A DNA stretch of 64,000 nt from Rhodospirillaceae bacterium (GCA_009772935.1 WOUR01000013.1:1-64000), one strand, 5' to 3'. Shown: positions 1-8,629, numbered from the stretch's first letter. Translations and numbers: made by a program. Notes: generated by a model from the sequence alone, not told the origin.

Positions 1-2
1 CC

Positions 3-491
3 GATCCTTCGGCCGGCCGCGACGGTTCGCTCTCCGGGCAGGCCGCCGCGCTGGCGCTGCCGGCCGGGCGCGCCGCCGCCGTCGTGGGCGTCGGCTGCTG
101 CGCACTGATCGCGCTCGGCCTCGTGCGCTATGGCGGCATCGTGCCGCCGCTCTCGACCATGCCCTCGACCGCGATGGCCTATGTGAAGCAGGCCGGGATC
201 GGCGGCCGCGTGCTGAACCACTATGTGTTCGGCGGCTATCTGATCCATGCCGGCGTTCCGACCTTCATCGACGGCCGCGGCGAGCTCTACGGCCGCGACT
301 TCATCAAGCGCTATGCGGACACGATCGGCCTTCGCGGCGGCGAGCCGCTGGAGCAGTTGCTCCAGCGCAACAGCATCGACTGGACCTTCATGCCGCCCGA
401 TCAGCCAGCCAATCGTTTACTCGCTCGCCTCCCGGGCTGGCGCCAGGCCTATGCCGACGAGGCGGCGGTGATCTTCGTGCGCGAGCGCTGA
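3..491 (+). CDS. C-terminal end of a polytopic membrane protein, glycosyltransferase-like (partial)
   Basis: The frame is open from the first bases of the window, so only the last 162 residues are seen and the start lies upstream. One hydrophobic segment (about residues 24-44) is followed by a soluble tail. The tail carries the pattern GGRVLNHYVFGGYLIHAG then FIDGRGELYG, which I recognise from the C-terminal domains of large alphaproteobacterial membrane proteins annotated as hypothetical or glycosyltransferase-like. Substrate and role cannot be read from this fragment. It ends 38 bp before the convergent thioesterase gene. The reading frame is secure; the family assignment is tentative. Confidence 0.6.
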   Translation, partial: DPSAGRDGSLSGQAAALALPAGRAAAVVGVGCCALIALGLVRYGGIVPPLSTMPSTAMAYVKQAGIGGRVLNHYVFGGYLIHAGVPTFIDGRGELYGRDFIKRYADTIGLRGGEPLEQLLQRNSIDWTFMPPDQPANRLLARLPGWRQAYADEAAVIFVRER

Positions 492-528
492 GCCAGCTCG
501 TCCACGTGCGAGCTGCGGACGGCCGCCG

Positions 529-1254
529 CTACTCCTTCAATACGATCCAGGTGCAATGCGCGATCGCGCAGAGGCGGCCCGACTCGGTGTAGAGGGCAGT
601 CCCCGAATAAAGCTTGCGGCCCTCGGCGCCGATGCGCCAGCCGACGACCGCGCAGCGTTCGCCGACTCTGGGGCGGTCGAGCACCTTCGCGGTCATGCGG
701 CCGGTGAGGGCGGGGCGCATATCTTCGGGATCCTGGACGGCCCAGGCGCCCGGACAGTCGAGCGTGCCCCACAGGAACTCCGGTCGGATGCGGCCGTCGC
801 TGTCGGCATGGTTGGCGTGCGGCACGTAGCACGAGAGCGAGGCGCCGTTCCCTGAGTGGCTGCCGAACACGCGCAGCCCGTCTCCCACGCCACGGCTGCG
901 ACCGCAGACCAGGCACCATTGGAAGTCGCTGCCTTCGCCACAGCCGCCGACCGCGTCCTGCTGCAGCACGGCGTTCCAGTCCGACGGTGGCTTCGGCGGA
1001 TCGAGATGGTCGACCTTACCGGCGCGTGCCTCGCAGATCAGCGTGTCGCCGTCGCGCATTGTCATCGCCGCCTCTTCGCGTACGAGGGTCATCGACGTCT
1101 CGATGGGTATCGGCGCGCGGAGCGTGATCTCGACGGCGCCGTCCCCGCCGAAAGCGCTGGTGTAGCGATCGGCCAGCAGGCCGGAGACATAGCCGCCATT
1201 GCCGGAGAGGCGCGGGCCGTTGAAGCCGGCCTTGATGATGAGTGTGTCGTCCAC
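529..1254 (-). CDS. Double-hotdog acyl-CoA thioesterase-like protein
   Basis: A 241-residue protein with two halves that each look like a hotdog domain. The first half contains FNGPRLSGNGGYVSG and an RAPIP strand; the second begins at a CxxC motif (residues 114-118, CLVCG) followed by DGLRVF and contains LDCPGAWA near residue 166. This arrangement is typical of PaaI/FcoT-like thioesterases acting on acyl-CoA substrates, but the substrate is unknown. I chose the GTG at 1254 because it leaves about 117 bp for a divergent promoter before the MFS gene at 1372. An in-frame TTG at 1314 would add 20 residues. Family membership is likely; the start is uncertain. Confidence 0.65.
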   Translation of the reverse strand: MDDTLIIKAGFNGPRLSGNGGYVSGLLADRYTSAFGGDGAVEITLRAPIPIETSMTLVREEAAMTMRDGDTLICEARAGKVDHLDPPKPPSDWNAVLQQDAVGGCGEGSDFQWCLVCGRSRGVGDGLRVFGSHSGNGASLSCYVPHANHADSDGRIRPEFLWGTLDCPGAWAVQDPEDMRPALTGRMTAKVLDRPRVGERCAVVGWRIGAEGRKLYSGTALYTESGRLCAIAHCTWIVLKE

Positions 1255-1371
1255 CGTGATCTCGCGCTGTGAAAGCCGGGCGCCGAAGCTGCCGCGCGCA
1301 TGCGGAGAATGCAAGCCTGCCGGTCCGTCTATCGGCTTGCATCGGATGCCGCGCTCGTCGAGGTTGAAGCG

Positions 1372-2583
1372 ATGGGATCGGCTTTGCCGTGGGCGCTCGT
1401 GGCGCTGTGTTTTGCGCTCGGCGTGGCCAGTCGCTCGATCAGCGACACCTTCCTCGTCTTCGTGCCGGCGCTGCAGCACGCCTTCGACGCCAATCGCGGG
1501 TCGGTCACGCTGATCTACAGTTTCGCGCTGCTGGTCGGTGGGACCGCCGCACCGATCACCGGCTGGATCCTCGATCGTTTCGGCCTGCGCACTCTGACGG
1601 TGGTCGGCGTGATCGCCGCGGCGACAAGCACCGCCGTGGCCTCGCAGGCCAGCCATCTCTGGCATCTCTATCTGTCGCTCGGACTGATGATGGGGTTCGG
1701 CGCGGCCTCTCTGTCGGGGATTCTATCCTCGTCGCTGATCGGCCGTTGGTTCCCGGCCAATCGGCTCGGTGTGCCGCTTGCCGTCTCATGGTCAGCCTCG
1801 GGAGTCGGCGCGATGGCGACCTTTCCGGCGGCGCAATACCTGATTGATACCGAGGGCTGGCGCCACGCCTATCTCGTCTTTTGCGGCGTGAGCGCGATCT
1901 TCATTCCGCTTCTGCTCGTGCTGCCGTGGAAGACGATCGAGCGCGGCGCGCCCGGCCTTGCCAGGTTGCGCGAGACCGCGGCGCCCGGTGTCACGGTCGG
2001 CGAGGCGTTGCGCGACTGGCCGTTCTGGGCGCTGACCTCGTCGTTCGCGCTGACGTCGATCGGCATCTTCGCCTTGATGCCACAGACCATGGTCTATCTC
2101 CTGGAGCGCGGCATGGAGGGACCCTATGCGGCGCGCGCCATGGCGGTCGCGGGCTTCCTGACGCCGCTCGGCATGATCGGCTTCTCGTGGCTGGCCGATC
2201 GCGGCGGCCGCCGGCTGGCGGCCATCCTCGCCTATGCCTGCTCGATCGCCGGTGTCGGGGCGCTGGCGCTGGTGCGCGGGCCGGGTGACGATTTCTGGCT
2301 GTGGACCTTCGTGCTGCTGTTCGGCGGCAGCATGGGCTCGCGCGGACCGATGATCTCCACGCTCGCGACGCTGCGCTATCGCGGCGCCCATTTCGGCCGC
2401 ATCTACGGGCTCATCGCCATCGGCATGGGACTTGGCGGCTTCCTGGGCGCCTGGATCGGCGGCGTCCTGCATGACCTCACCGATGGCTACGCCGCCGTCA
2501 TGGTGCTCTCGGTGGTGGCACTGGTGACAGCAGCCGCCACCCTGGGTTCGGAAGCCGGGGCACGGGAGCGCCTCGGCCGGTAG
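1372..2583 (+). CDS. MFS transporter
   Basis: This 403-residue hydrophobic protein shows about 12 predicted membrane segments and the MFS motif A in the loop after the second segment (GWILDRFGLR, residues 64-73), with a related loop (SWLADRGGRR) in the second half. It is an inner-membrane secondary carrier of the OFA/monocarboxylate-like branch, but the substrate cannot be told. The ATG at 1372 opens directly into the first membrane helix; an in-frame ATG at 1300 would add 24 unlikely residues. It is transcribed away from the thioesterase gene, so the two may share a regulatory region. A small GC-rich hairpin lies 60 bp past its stop. Confidence 0.8.
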   Translation: MGSALPWALVALCFALGVASRSISDTFLVFVPALQHAFDANRGSVTLIYSFALLVGGTAAPITGWILDRFGLRTLTVVGVIAAATSTAVASQASHLWHLYLSLGLMMGFGAASLSGILSSSLIGRWFPANRLGVPLAVSWSASGVGAMATFPAAQYLIDTEGWRHAYLVFCGVSAIFIPLLLVLPWKTIERGAPGLARLRETAAPGVTVGEALRDWPFWALTSSFALTSIGIFALMPQTMVYLLERGMEGPYAARAMAVAGFLTPLGMIGFSWLADRGGRRLAAILAYACSIAGVGALALVRGPGDDFWLWTFVLLFGGSMGSRGPMISTLATLRYRGAHFGRIYGLIAIGMGLGGFLGAWIGGVLHDLTDGYAAVMVLSVVALVTAAATLGSEAGARERLGR

Positions 2584-2645
2584 GAGCAGGGTGCCCATGA
2601 CATGTCGGTGACGGTGTCTCCCGCATATTGTGTTTCTTCGGGAGT

Positions 2646-2662
2646 CCGGCCACTATGGCCGG
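2646..2662. terminator. Short GC hairpin downstream of the MFS gene
   Basis: Six-base perfect arms (CCGGCC / GGCCGG) enclose a 5-nt loop 63 bp after the MFS stop codon and before the HNH gene. There is no U-tract, so it is only a possible transcription end or mRNA-stabilising hairpin. The rest of 2584-2719 shows no open frame that I would support. Confidence 0.3.
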
Positions 2663-2719
2663 CATGTTGGACCGCATCGATTTTCCGAGTAGTCCCACTC
2701 CGCGGCGGCGGGCCTAGCC

Positions 2720-3283
2720 GTGGCGCCCGGCCTTGAGTCCTGCCACGCGCTGGTGCTCAACGCCGATTTTCGGCCCTTGTCGTATTTTCCCCTCTCCGTC
2801 TGGTCGTGGCAGGATGCCGTGAAGGCGGTGTTCCTGGACCGTGTCAGCGTCGTCTCGGAATACGACCGCACGATCCACAGCCCGACCTTCGAGATGAGGC
2901 TGCCCAGCGTCATCGCGCTGAAGGAATATGTGCCGGCGGCACGCCGGCCGGCCTTCACGCGTTTCAACGTGTTCCTGCGCGACCGCTTCACCTGCCAATA
3001 TTGCAACGGCGACTTCGCGACCAACGAACTCACCTTCGACCACGTGATCCCCAAGTCGCGCGGCGGCCGCACGAGCTGGCAGAACGTCGTCACCGCCTGC
3101 AGCCCCTGCAACCTGCAGAAAGGCAACATGCTGCTCCGGGAGAGCGGGTTGATGCTGCGTTGTACACCGGTCGAACCCTCTACGCAGCTGCTGCAGGAAC
3201 ACGGTCGGGCGTTCCCGCCGGGCTACCTGCACGAGAGCTGGCGCGACTTTCTCTATTGGGATTCCGAGCTGGATCAGGGCTAG
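2720..3283 (+). CDS. HNH endonuclease family protein
   Basis: This 187-residue protein has the McrA-like zinc HNH fold in its middle. CxxC lies at C92/C95, the catalytic DH pair at D107-H108 (FDHVIP), an Asn at 122 and a second CxxC at C127/C130 followed by N131. The spacing matches the small alphaproteobacterial HNH proteins found as single chromosomal genes rather than as part of a restriction system; no methylase is nearby. The likely activity is metal-dependent nicking or cutting of DNA, with unknown target. The GTG at 2720 is the first good start and is the weakest part of the call. It converges on coq7, and the two stops are separated by a hairpin. Confidence 0.85.
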   Translation: MAPGLESCHALVLNADFRPLSYFPLSVWSWQDAVKAVFLDRVSVVSEYDRTIHSPTFEMRLPSVIALKEYVPAARRPAFTRFNVFLRDRFTCQYCNGDFATNELTFDHVIPKSRGGRTSWQNVVTACSPCNLQKGNMLLRESGLMLRCTPVEPSTQLLQEHGRAFPPGYLHESWRDFLYWDSELDQG

Positions 3284-3303
3284 GGCTTTCGTTTGCGAAA
3301 GCC
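3284..3303. terminator. Bidirectional hairpin between HNH gene and coq7
   Basis: Perfect 8-bp arms (GGCTTTCG / CGAAAGCC) with a TTTG loop sit exactly in the 28-bp gap between two convergent stop codons. Position and symmetry suit a shared terminator for both strands, although neither side has a strong T-run. Confidence 0.5.
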
Positions 3304-3311
3304 TTGGTGCG

Positions 3312-3875
3312 CTAGATCCGCGTCGACAGCCAGATCGCGAGTCGCGAGCCGGTCTTGATGACGGCCGACAGCGCCTCGTAGGCGGGGGCCTGCTCGGCGC
3401 CGGCCGCCAGTGCGGTGTCGCGATGCTCGAGCTCCTCGTCGCGGAACTTCTCGACCGTGGTGCGCAGCGCCGCCTCGTCGTCGCCGAGCCTGGCGGCCTG
3501 GTGGGCGTAGTGCTCCTCGATCGTCTCCTCGACGGCGACGGTGCAGGCCATCGCCGCCTTGTCGCCCATCAGCGCGGTGGCGGCGCCGAGCGCGAAGCCC
3601 GCGACGCTCCACAGCGGCGACAGGACTGTCGGACGCACCCGGCGCTCGACCAGCAGCCGGTCGAATACCTTGTTGTGTTCGCGCTCCTGGGCCGCCATGT
3701 GCTGGATGCGCCGGCCGGTCTCGCTGTTGGAGCGACCGCTCCAGCGCAGCGCCGCCAGCTGGCCCTCGTAGATGCGCACGGCGCCGAACTCGCCCGCCTG
3801 GTCGACGCGGATCGTGCGCTCGACCACCTCGCGGGCGTCGGGATCGCCGGGGTTCCGGTTGTCGGCGGTCTTCAT
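3312..3875 (-). CDS. coq7: Demethoxyubiquinone hydroxylase, Coq7/UbiF-type di-iron enzyme
   Basis: This 187-residue protein hydroxylates demethoxyubiquinone in ubiquinone synthesis, working at the inner membrane. Di-iron ligands typical of the Coq7 family are visible: E29 in DQAGEFGA, E64 and H67 in EREH, E116 in VEETIEEH, and E148/H151 in EELEH. The length matches short bacterial Coq7. The ATG at 3875 overlaps the stop of dsbB by 4 bp (ATGA), so the two are translationally coupled. A much longer upstream open frame continues through dsbB and is not used. Confidence 0.95.
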   Translation of the reverse strand: MKTADNRNPGDPDAREVVERTIRVDQAGEFGAVRIYEGQLAALRWSGRSNSETGRRIQHMAAQEREHNKVFDRLLVERRVRPTVLSPLWSVAGFALGAATALMGDKAAMACTVAVEETIEEHYAHQAARLGDDEAALRTTVEKFRDEELEHRDTALAAGAEQAPAYEALSAVIKTGSRLAIWLSTRI

Positions 3876-4375
3876 GTTCTGGCCATCCGTGACAGGAAAG
3901 AGGCGAGGCCGGTCGCGAGGATCGCCGACAGGATCGCGTTCCAGCCGGCCATCGAGATCCCGAACAGCGACCATACGATCGCGTCGCAGCGGACCATCTT
4001 GGCGCCGAACAGGTACTTCTTCAGCTCCTCCGGCGAGAGGCCCGTTGGCACCGTGCCGGTGCAGGATTGCGGGCCCGCCCACCAGCGATACTCGACGCCG
4101 GCATGGAAGATCCCGATCGCCGAAGTGACGGCGATGGCCGCGATGGCGATCACCACGAACGTGGTGGCGAGCCGGGGACGGCTCGACGAGGCGAAGGCGG
4201 CGAGCCCCGCGACCATGGCGACGATGTGCGGCCAGCGTTGCCAGTGGCACATCTCGCACGGCGGGAAGCCCATTGCGTACTGGAAGAAGAGGGCGCCCCC
4301 GATCATGACACCACTGCCGAGCAGCGCGATGAGGCCAAGCTGGCTGGGGAGAGGAAGGCGCTGCGTGGCAGCCAT
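3872..4375 (-). CDS. dsbB: Disulfide bond formation protein B (DsbB-like)
   Basis: This 167-residue inner-membrane protein has four membrane segments. The first periplasmic loop carries the CxxC pair (C40, C43 in PPCEMCHWQRW) and the second loop carries the distant pair C105 and C130. This is the layout needed to take electrons from DsbA and pass them to ubiquinone. Its 4-bp overlap with coq7, a ubiquinone biosynthesis gene, fits that use. Many alphaproteobacteria carry the same dsbB-coq7 adjacency. Confidence 0.93.
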   Translation of the reverse strand: MAATQRLPLPSQLGLIALLGSGVMIGGALFFQYAMGFPPCEMCHWQRWPHIVAMVAGLAAFASSSRPRLATTFVVIAIAAIAVTSAIGIFHAGVEYRWWAGPQSCTGTVPTGLSPEELKKYLFGAKMVRCDAIVWSLFGISMAGWNAILSAILATGLASFLSRMART

Positions 4376-4384
4376 GGAACGATC

Positions 4385-4966
4385 CTAGAAGAGGAACCGG
4401 ACGACGACGAAGCCGCCGATCAGGGCGAACAGGAAGATCCATGTGAGCAGGGTGAGGCGCTTCTCGATGAAGGCCCGGATCGGCTCGCCGAACTTCCAGA
4501 GCAAGGCTGCCACGAGGAAGAAGCGCACGCCACGCGTCAAGATGGACGCCCACACGAAAGTGAACAGGTCGAAATGCGCGGCCCCTGAAGCGATTGTCAC
4601 CAGCTTGTAGGGGATCGGCGTCAGGCCCTTGATCAGGATGATCCAGGTCCCGTACTCGTCGAAACCGGCGCGGAAGGCGGCGAGCCCCGCCTGCAGCCCG
4701 TAGGTCTTCACCACCCAGGCGCCGAGCGTCTCGAAGAAGTAATAGCCGATGGCGTAGCCGAACAGTCCGCCCAGCACGGAGCAGACGGTGCAGACCAGGG
4801 CGATCCTGAACGCCTTGTCCCGGTTGGCCAGCACCATCGGCACCAGCATGACGTCCGGCGGGATGGGGAAGAACGAGCTCTCCATGAAGGAGACCACGCC
4901 CATGGCGGGGATGGCGTTCTTGTGTTGGGCGAGGCGGATCACCCAGTCGTAGAGGCGGCGGATCAT
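4385..4966 (-). CDS. YqaA/DedA family membrane protein
   Basis: A 193-residue integral membrane protein of the SNARE-associated/DedA superfamily, YqaA branch. It shows the family pattern FMESSFFPIPPDVMLVPM near the N-terminus, a GxxxGYxxG-type helix, and the re-entrant motif GLTPIPYKLVTIASG near residue 115. DedA-family proteins are thought to move or flip lipids or to act in membrane homeostasis; the specific role here is unknown. It lies 9 bp upstream of dsbB on the same strand and probably heads the yqaA-dsbB-coq7 operon. Confidence 0.88.
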   Translation of the reverse strand: MIRRLYDWVIRLAQHKNAIPAMGVVSFMESSFFPIPPDVMLVPMVLANRDKAFRIALVCTVCSVLGGLFGYAIGYYFFETLGAWVVKTYGLQAGLAAFRAGFDEYGTWIILIKGLTPIPYKLVTIASGAAHFDLFTFVWASILTRGVRFFLVAALLWKFGEPIRAFIEKRLTLLTWIFLFALIGGFVVVRFLF

Positions 4967-5058
4967 GTGGCAGCGTTTCTAGCCTGCCGGTCGCGATGAG
5001 GCGAGGGACCCTTTTGAGGTGTCCAGAGGGTCCCGGAAGCGCACAAAGGGTTCTTGAG

Positions 5059-5535
5059 TCAGACCTGTCGTCCCGGCTCGCCGATCCTCCACTCAGGAGG
5101 AAGACTGATAATCCTCGATCTGGCGATCTCGTCGTCTCGAATCTTCTCGATTATCTCTATCGTTTCCGCCTGAAAGGGATTCCAGCCTGCGCTGATCGGC
5201 CACTTGAACAGGCATTCCGCAATGTTCATTCCCACGGTCTTGAGGAAGACGCGTTCATCGATATCCGGATGCGATGCGAGGTAGCTTGAAAAGGCGCTGT
5301 CGATATAGACGGACCAATCTATCGGCGGGGCGCGCTGTTGCTTTTCCTGCCGGCTGTTGCGGTAGATCGAGAATGCCACTTCCAACGCGATGCGGGAATC
5401 CTGGTAGGCCATGGTAGATTGATCTTCTCGGCCAATGCCGCGAATTGAGATGATAATTCCCGACTCATCGGCCATCTGAGAGAACCACGTGCCGTTGGTA
5501 TTTGGCACGCTGGTGGATTGCACTGGCCGAAACAT
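5059..5535 (-). CDS. Hypothetical protein of about 158 residues (orphan)
   Basis: No family is recognised. The start at 5535 is supported by a strong ribosome binding site (GGAGGAG, about 5 nt upstream). The product is soluble and charged, with no signal peptide or membrane segment; it contains a Trp/Tyr-rich middle (IDWSVYIDSAFSSYLASHPDID) and a helical C-terminal third. Base composition is visibly more AT-rich than its neighbours, and isoleucine and lysine codons are commoner, which hints at recent acquisition. The gap of 120 bp on its 5' side is also AT-rich and probably holds its promoter. Confidence 0.6.
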   Translation of the reverse strand: MFRPVQSTSVPNTNGTWFSQMADESGIIISIRGIGREDQSTMAYQDSRIALEVAFSIYRNSRQEKQQRAPPIDWSVYIDSAFSSYLASHPDIDERVFLKTVGMNIAECLFKWPISAGWNPFQAETIEIIEKIRDDEIARSRIISLPPEWRIGEPGRQV

Positions 5536-5655
5536 CGTTGCTCCTCCGAGTTGAGGGTGGGGCATCTTAATACTTCGCCAAAAATTAGAAGAGATTTGTC
5601 GATTAGCGCTGCGACAAGCTCGCGAGGGACGTGATGGTTTGGCAAAGTCGGGGCC

Positions 5656-6864
5656 ATGAAACCCTTCCACACTGCCCAGCCGCTCACCCTGCCCAACGGC
5701 ATCGTCCTCAAGAACCGCATCGGCAAGGCGCCGCTGACCGAGGGGCTGGCTGATCCGATGAATCGCGCCACCGAACGTCATGTCCGTCTTTACGGTCGAT
5801 GGGCGGCGGGAGGGGCGGCCGTGGTCGTCACCGGCAACGTGCAGATCGACCGGCGCTATCTCGAACGGCCGGGCAACGTGGTGATCGACGGCAATGGCGG
5901 GCTCGACGCGTTGCGTGCCTACGCACAGGCGGGCACGGCCAACGGCACGCAGCTCTGGATGCAGATCAATCATCCCGGCCGCCAGACGCCCCGCCGCGTC
6001 TGCGAGCAACCGGTAGCCCCCTCGGCGGTGCCGCTGGCGCTGCCCGAGAGCGCCTTCGCCCACCCGCGCGCCCTGACGGCCGACGAGGTGGCCGACCTGC
6101 CGCGCCGCTTCGCCGAGGTCGCGCGAACCGCCCGCGAGGCGGGCTTCACCGGCGTTCAGGTCCATGCCGCGCACGGCTACCTGCTCAGCCAGTTCCTGAC
6201 TCCACTGGTCAACCGGCGCGACGATCGCTGGGGCGGCGATATCGCTGCGCGCGCCTCGCTGTTGCTCGAGGTCGTGCGCGCGGTACGAATGGCGACGGCG
6301 CCGGACTTTTGTATCTCGGTGAAGCTCAACTCCTCGGACTTCCAGCAGGGCGGCTTCTCCAACGAAGAGTGCCTGATGGTCGTGAAGTGGCTGGGCGAGG
6401 CCTCGGTCGACCTGATCGAGATCTCCGGCGGCAACTACGAGAAGCCCGCGATGATGGGCAGCGGCGCGAAGGAAAGCACGGTGCGGCGCGAGGCCTACTT
6501 CCTCGACTATGCGCGCCTGATCAAGCAGGCGGCGACGGTGCCGGTCATGCTCACCGGCGGCTTCCGCTCGCTCGCCGCGATGGAGGCGGCGCTGGACGAG
6601 GGGGCGTGCGACATGATCGGCCTCGGCCGGCCGATGTGCGTCGACACCGACCTGCCGAATCGGCTTCTGAACGGTGAGACCGATCGGGCCGAAGCCTACG
6701 AGGAGCGCATCGTCCCGCCGAAGGCCGGACTCGGCTGGTTCTGCCTGCAGCTCATCGCCCACGGCGACGGACGCGAACCCGATCGCGCGCTGAGCGGAGA
6801 CGATGCGATCCGGGGCTATGTCGAAAACGAGGAGAAGACCGCGGCAGCGTTGCAGGGGCGCTAG
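5656..6864 (+). CDS. NADH:flavin oxidoreductase, old yellow enzyme family
   Basis: This 402-residue protein is an FMN-dependent TIM-barrel oxidoreductase. The OYE signatures are present: QINHPGRQ around residue 103, and HAAHGYLLSQFLTP with H170 and H173, the residues that usually contact the substrate carbonyl, followed by NRRDDRWGG. The C-terminal phosphate-binding strand (GGFRS ... IGLGRPM) is intact. It lacks the extra Fe-S/NADH domain of DCR-type members. Such enzymes reduce activated C=C bonds in enones, nitro compounds or similar, with the physiological substrate unknown. It is a single gene, opening away from the orphan on its left. Confidence 0.9.
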   Translation: MKPFHTAQPLTLPNGIVLKNRIGKAPLTEGLADPMNRATERHVRLYGRWAAGGAAVVVTGNVQIDRRYLERPGNVVIDGNGGLDALRAYAQAGTANGTQLWMQINHPGRQTPRRVCEQPVAPSAVPLALPESAFAHPRALTADEVADLPRRFAEVARTAREAGFTGVQVHAAHGYLLSQFLTPLVNRRDDRWGGDIAARASLLLEVVRAVRMATAPDFCISVKLNSSDFQQGGFSNEECLMVVKWLGEASVDLIEISGGNYEKPAMMGSGAKESTVRREAYFLDYARLIKQAATVPVMLTGGFRSLAAMEAALDEGACDMIGLGRPMCVDTDLPNRLLNGETDRAEAYEERIVPPKAGLGWFCLQLIAHGDGREPDRALSGDDAIRGYVENEEKTAAALQGR

Positions 6865-6964
6865 CAGGCTGTTGGAACAGGTCTTTCAGAAGCACCGGAG
6901 AGCAACATTGTTGCGCCAGCGCTCGCCACGGCACAGGATCCAGGGGGGTGCGACAATCACTTCA

Positions 6965-6999
6965 TTTGTTTCGTTTATTTCGTTTGTTTCGTTTATCGG
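6965..6999. repeat. AT-rich 9-bp tandem repeat
   Basis: Three copies of TTT(G/A)TTTCG (6965-6973, 6974-6982, 6983-6991) and a truncated fourth (TTTATCGG) lie between two convergent genes. Equivalently it is an 18-bp unit repeated nearly twice. The T-rich composition contrasts sharply with the surrounding GC-rich DNA. The rest of 6865-7040 shows no supported gene. Confidence 0.75.
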
Positions 7000-7040
7000 C
7001 CCCGACTCCTGCTTTTCCAGCAGCATACCAGAGGTATCGC

Positions 7041-8567
7041 CTATTTGGCGAACGCCTCGGCCGCGATGGCAAAGTTCAGATTCTGGGCATCCTTGCGCAT
7101 CCAGGTCGTGACCCCCAGGAGCTGGCCCTGCGCATCGAACAGGCCGCCGCCGGAGGATCCGCGCGAGATGGGGGCGGAGGTCTGCAGCAGGCGTTCGCCG
7201 TCGATCACCCGCTTGGCCGAGACGATGCCTTCGGCAATGGTCAGTTCCAGGCCTTGGGGCGCGCCAATTGAGAAGGCTGGCTCGCCGACCTTGATGTCCG
7301 CATAGGGACGAACCCTGACCCATTGGGGAAGGGGCGCTTCGCTGGTGAGGATGCAGCGATCGGCCTTCGGGTTCGCCGAGGTAAGCGAGGCGTTCTGCTT
7401 TCGGCCGTCCCGCTCCAGGACCGCGCGCACGTTCGAGTCCAGAACATGGCAGTTCGTCACGACTTCCCGGTCGCTGATGGCCACGGCCGAGCCCTGTTTC
7501 TGCCCGGTGCGCACGACGTATACCGTCCCGGACGCGCGCTCGAAGACTTCGCGCGGCTTCAATTCGGTTCCGTCGAACAGCGTCAGTCGGATCGCGGCGG
7601 TCTTGCCGGCCTTGTCGACCGCAACGGCGGGCGCGCGCGTCGGTGCCGGCTCAGGCTCGGGGACCTGCGGCGTCAATGGCGGCGGTGGCGACGGCCCGGG
7701 CGATGCTGAGGCGTAGCCGGGAGGAGCCGGCGGGAAGACGATCCGCGGGGAGGGCTGCGCCTGGCCATTGAGGGTCGGCTTCAGGGAAAGACTGTTGGCA
7801 ACGGCCACGAACATGAAGCCGAGAGCCTCGGCTTGCGAGGCATGCACACTCAGGATGACCCTGACGATCGCCTGATCGCGGCACTGGGCGCGGGTGTAGA
7901 AGCGGTGCTCGCCGCGCCGGCCGGCGATCACGAACCAGTCATCCTTGCGCGCCTGGAAGGTGACCTCCCGATCGGGTGCCGGACTGGACAGCAGGGCGTT
8001 GAACATGTCGTCCATCGACGCGCATGCTGCCTTGCGGGGGATGACCGTTACGGTGTGGCCGAAGGCGCCTGACGCCTCGTACCACCAATCGCCATCGGAA
8101 CGGGTGGGCGGCCGCGGTGTGGAGAACTTCGTCGGGATGCCCACCGAGAAGCCAACGGCCTCGTCGACCAGCAAGGCCCAGCCATGCGAATCCCGGGCTT
8201 TCAGGCCTTCCGTGACCAGATCCATTGCCTGTGAGGTGGTCAGCGTTCCGGTGGCCTGAAGGCCCTTCGAGGTCTGCCAACCCGAAATCGTCCGCCGAGT
8301 GTACGGACCTGCATCGCCATCCACCATGGCACCGAAGTGGCGTGTCCAGACGAGGGCGTTCTGGACATCCGTGGTCGTGATGGCGTCCGGGGGAACGGGA
8401 CCCGACCATTTGTACCGGAAGACGCCGCCTTGCGTCTGCGCGTTCTGGGCCTGCGCAGGCGACAGACCCAGCAGCAGCAGAGCGATTGCAAGAGTCGCGC
8501 GGCGCAAGGCCCTAGGAAAAGCAGAAGCCACGAAACATGCCGGCGAAGGCTTCCCCACGATGGTCAT
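7041..8567 (-). CDS. Secreted trypsin-like serine protease with N-terminal peptidoglycan-binding-like domain
   Basis: A 508-residue exported protein. Residues 1-40 form a signal peptide ending AQA. Residues about 60-117 resemble a peptidoglycan-binding (PGRP-type) repeat with DVQNAL and VDGDAGPYTRRTI. A domain of unknown type follows, then a proline-rich linker (about residues 275-325). The C-terminal part is an S1/HtrA-like protease with H374 (TNCHV), D403 (KADRC) and nucleophile S472 (GSSGGG). No PDZ domain is visible. It is likely periplasmic and perhaps tied to cell-wall quality control, though that is inference. The gene ends 177 bp from the convergent OYE gene and starts 63 bp past the end of ACR3. 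Confidence 0.85.
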   Translation of the reverse strand: MTIVGKPSPACFVASAFPRALRRATLAIALLLLGLSPAQAQNAQTQGGVFRYKWSGPVPPDAITTTDVQNALVWTRHFGAMVDGDAGPYTRRTISGWQTSKGLQATGTLTTSQAMDLVTEGLKARDSHGWALLVDEAVGFSVGIPTKFSTPRPPTRSDGDWWYEASGAFGHTVTVIPRKAACASMDDMFNALLSSPAPDREVTFQARKDDWFVIAGRRGEHRFYTRAQCRDQAIVRVILSVHASQAEALGFMFVAVANSLSLKPTLNGQAQPSPRIVFPPAPPGYASASPGPSPPPPLTPQVPEPEPAPTRAPAVAVDKAGKTAAIRLTLFDGTELKPREVFERASGTVYVVRTGQKQGSAVAISDREVVTNCHVLDSNVRAVLERDGRKQNASLTSANPKADRCILTSEAPLPQWVRVRPYADIKVGEPAFSIGAPQGLELTIAEGIVSAKRVIDGERLLQTSAPISRGSSGGGLFDAQGQLLGVTTWMRKDAQNLNFAIAAEAFAK

Positions 8568-8629
8568 CAGTCGAACGATGCTATCACCGCCCTCGAAGGA
8601 GGCAAAGTCGACGCGACACTCAAGGGAAG

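Noticed and set aside
3312..4553. A 413-codon frame fusing coq7 to an upstream sequence
   Set aside because: The upstream part is shadow of dsbB and yqaA. The Coq7 start at 3875 with the ATGA overlap is far better.
4996..5289. A 97-codon + strand frame near the orphan gene
   Set aside because: It overlaps the orphan on the opposite strand, which has a better ribosome binding site, and its translation shows no features.
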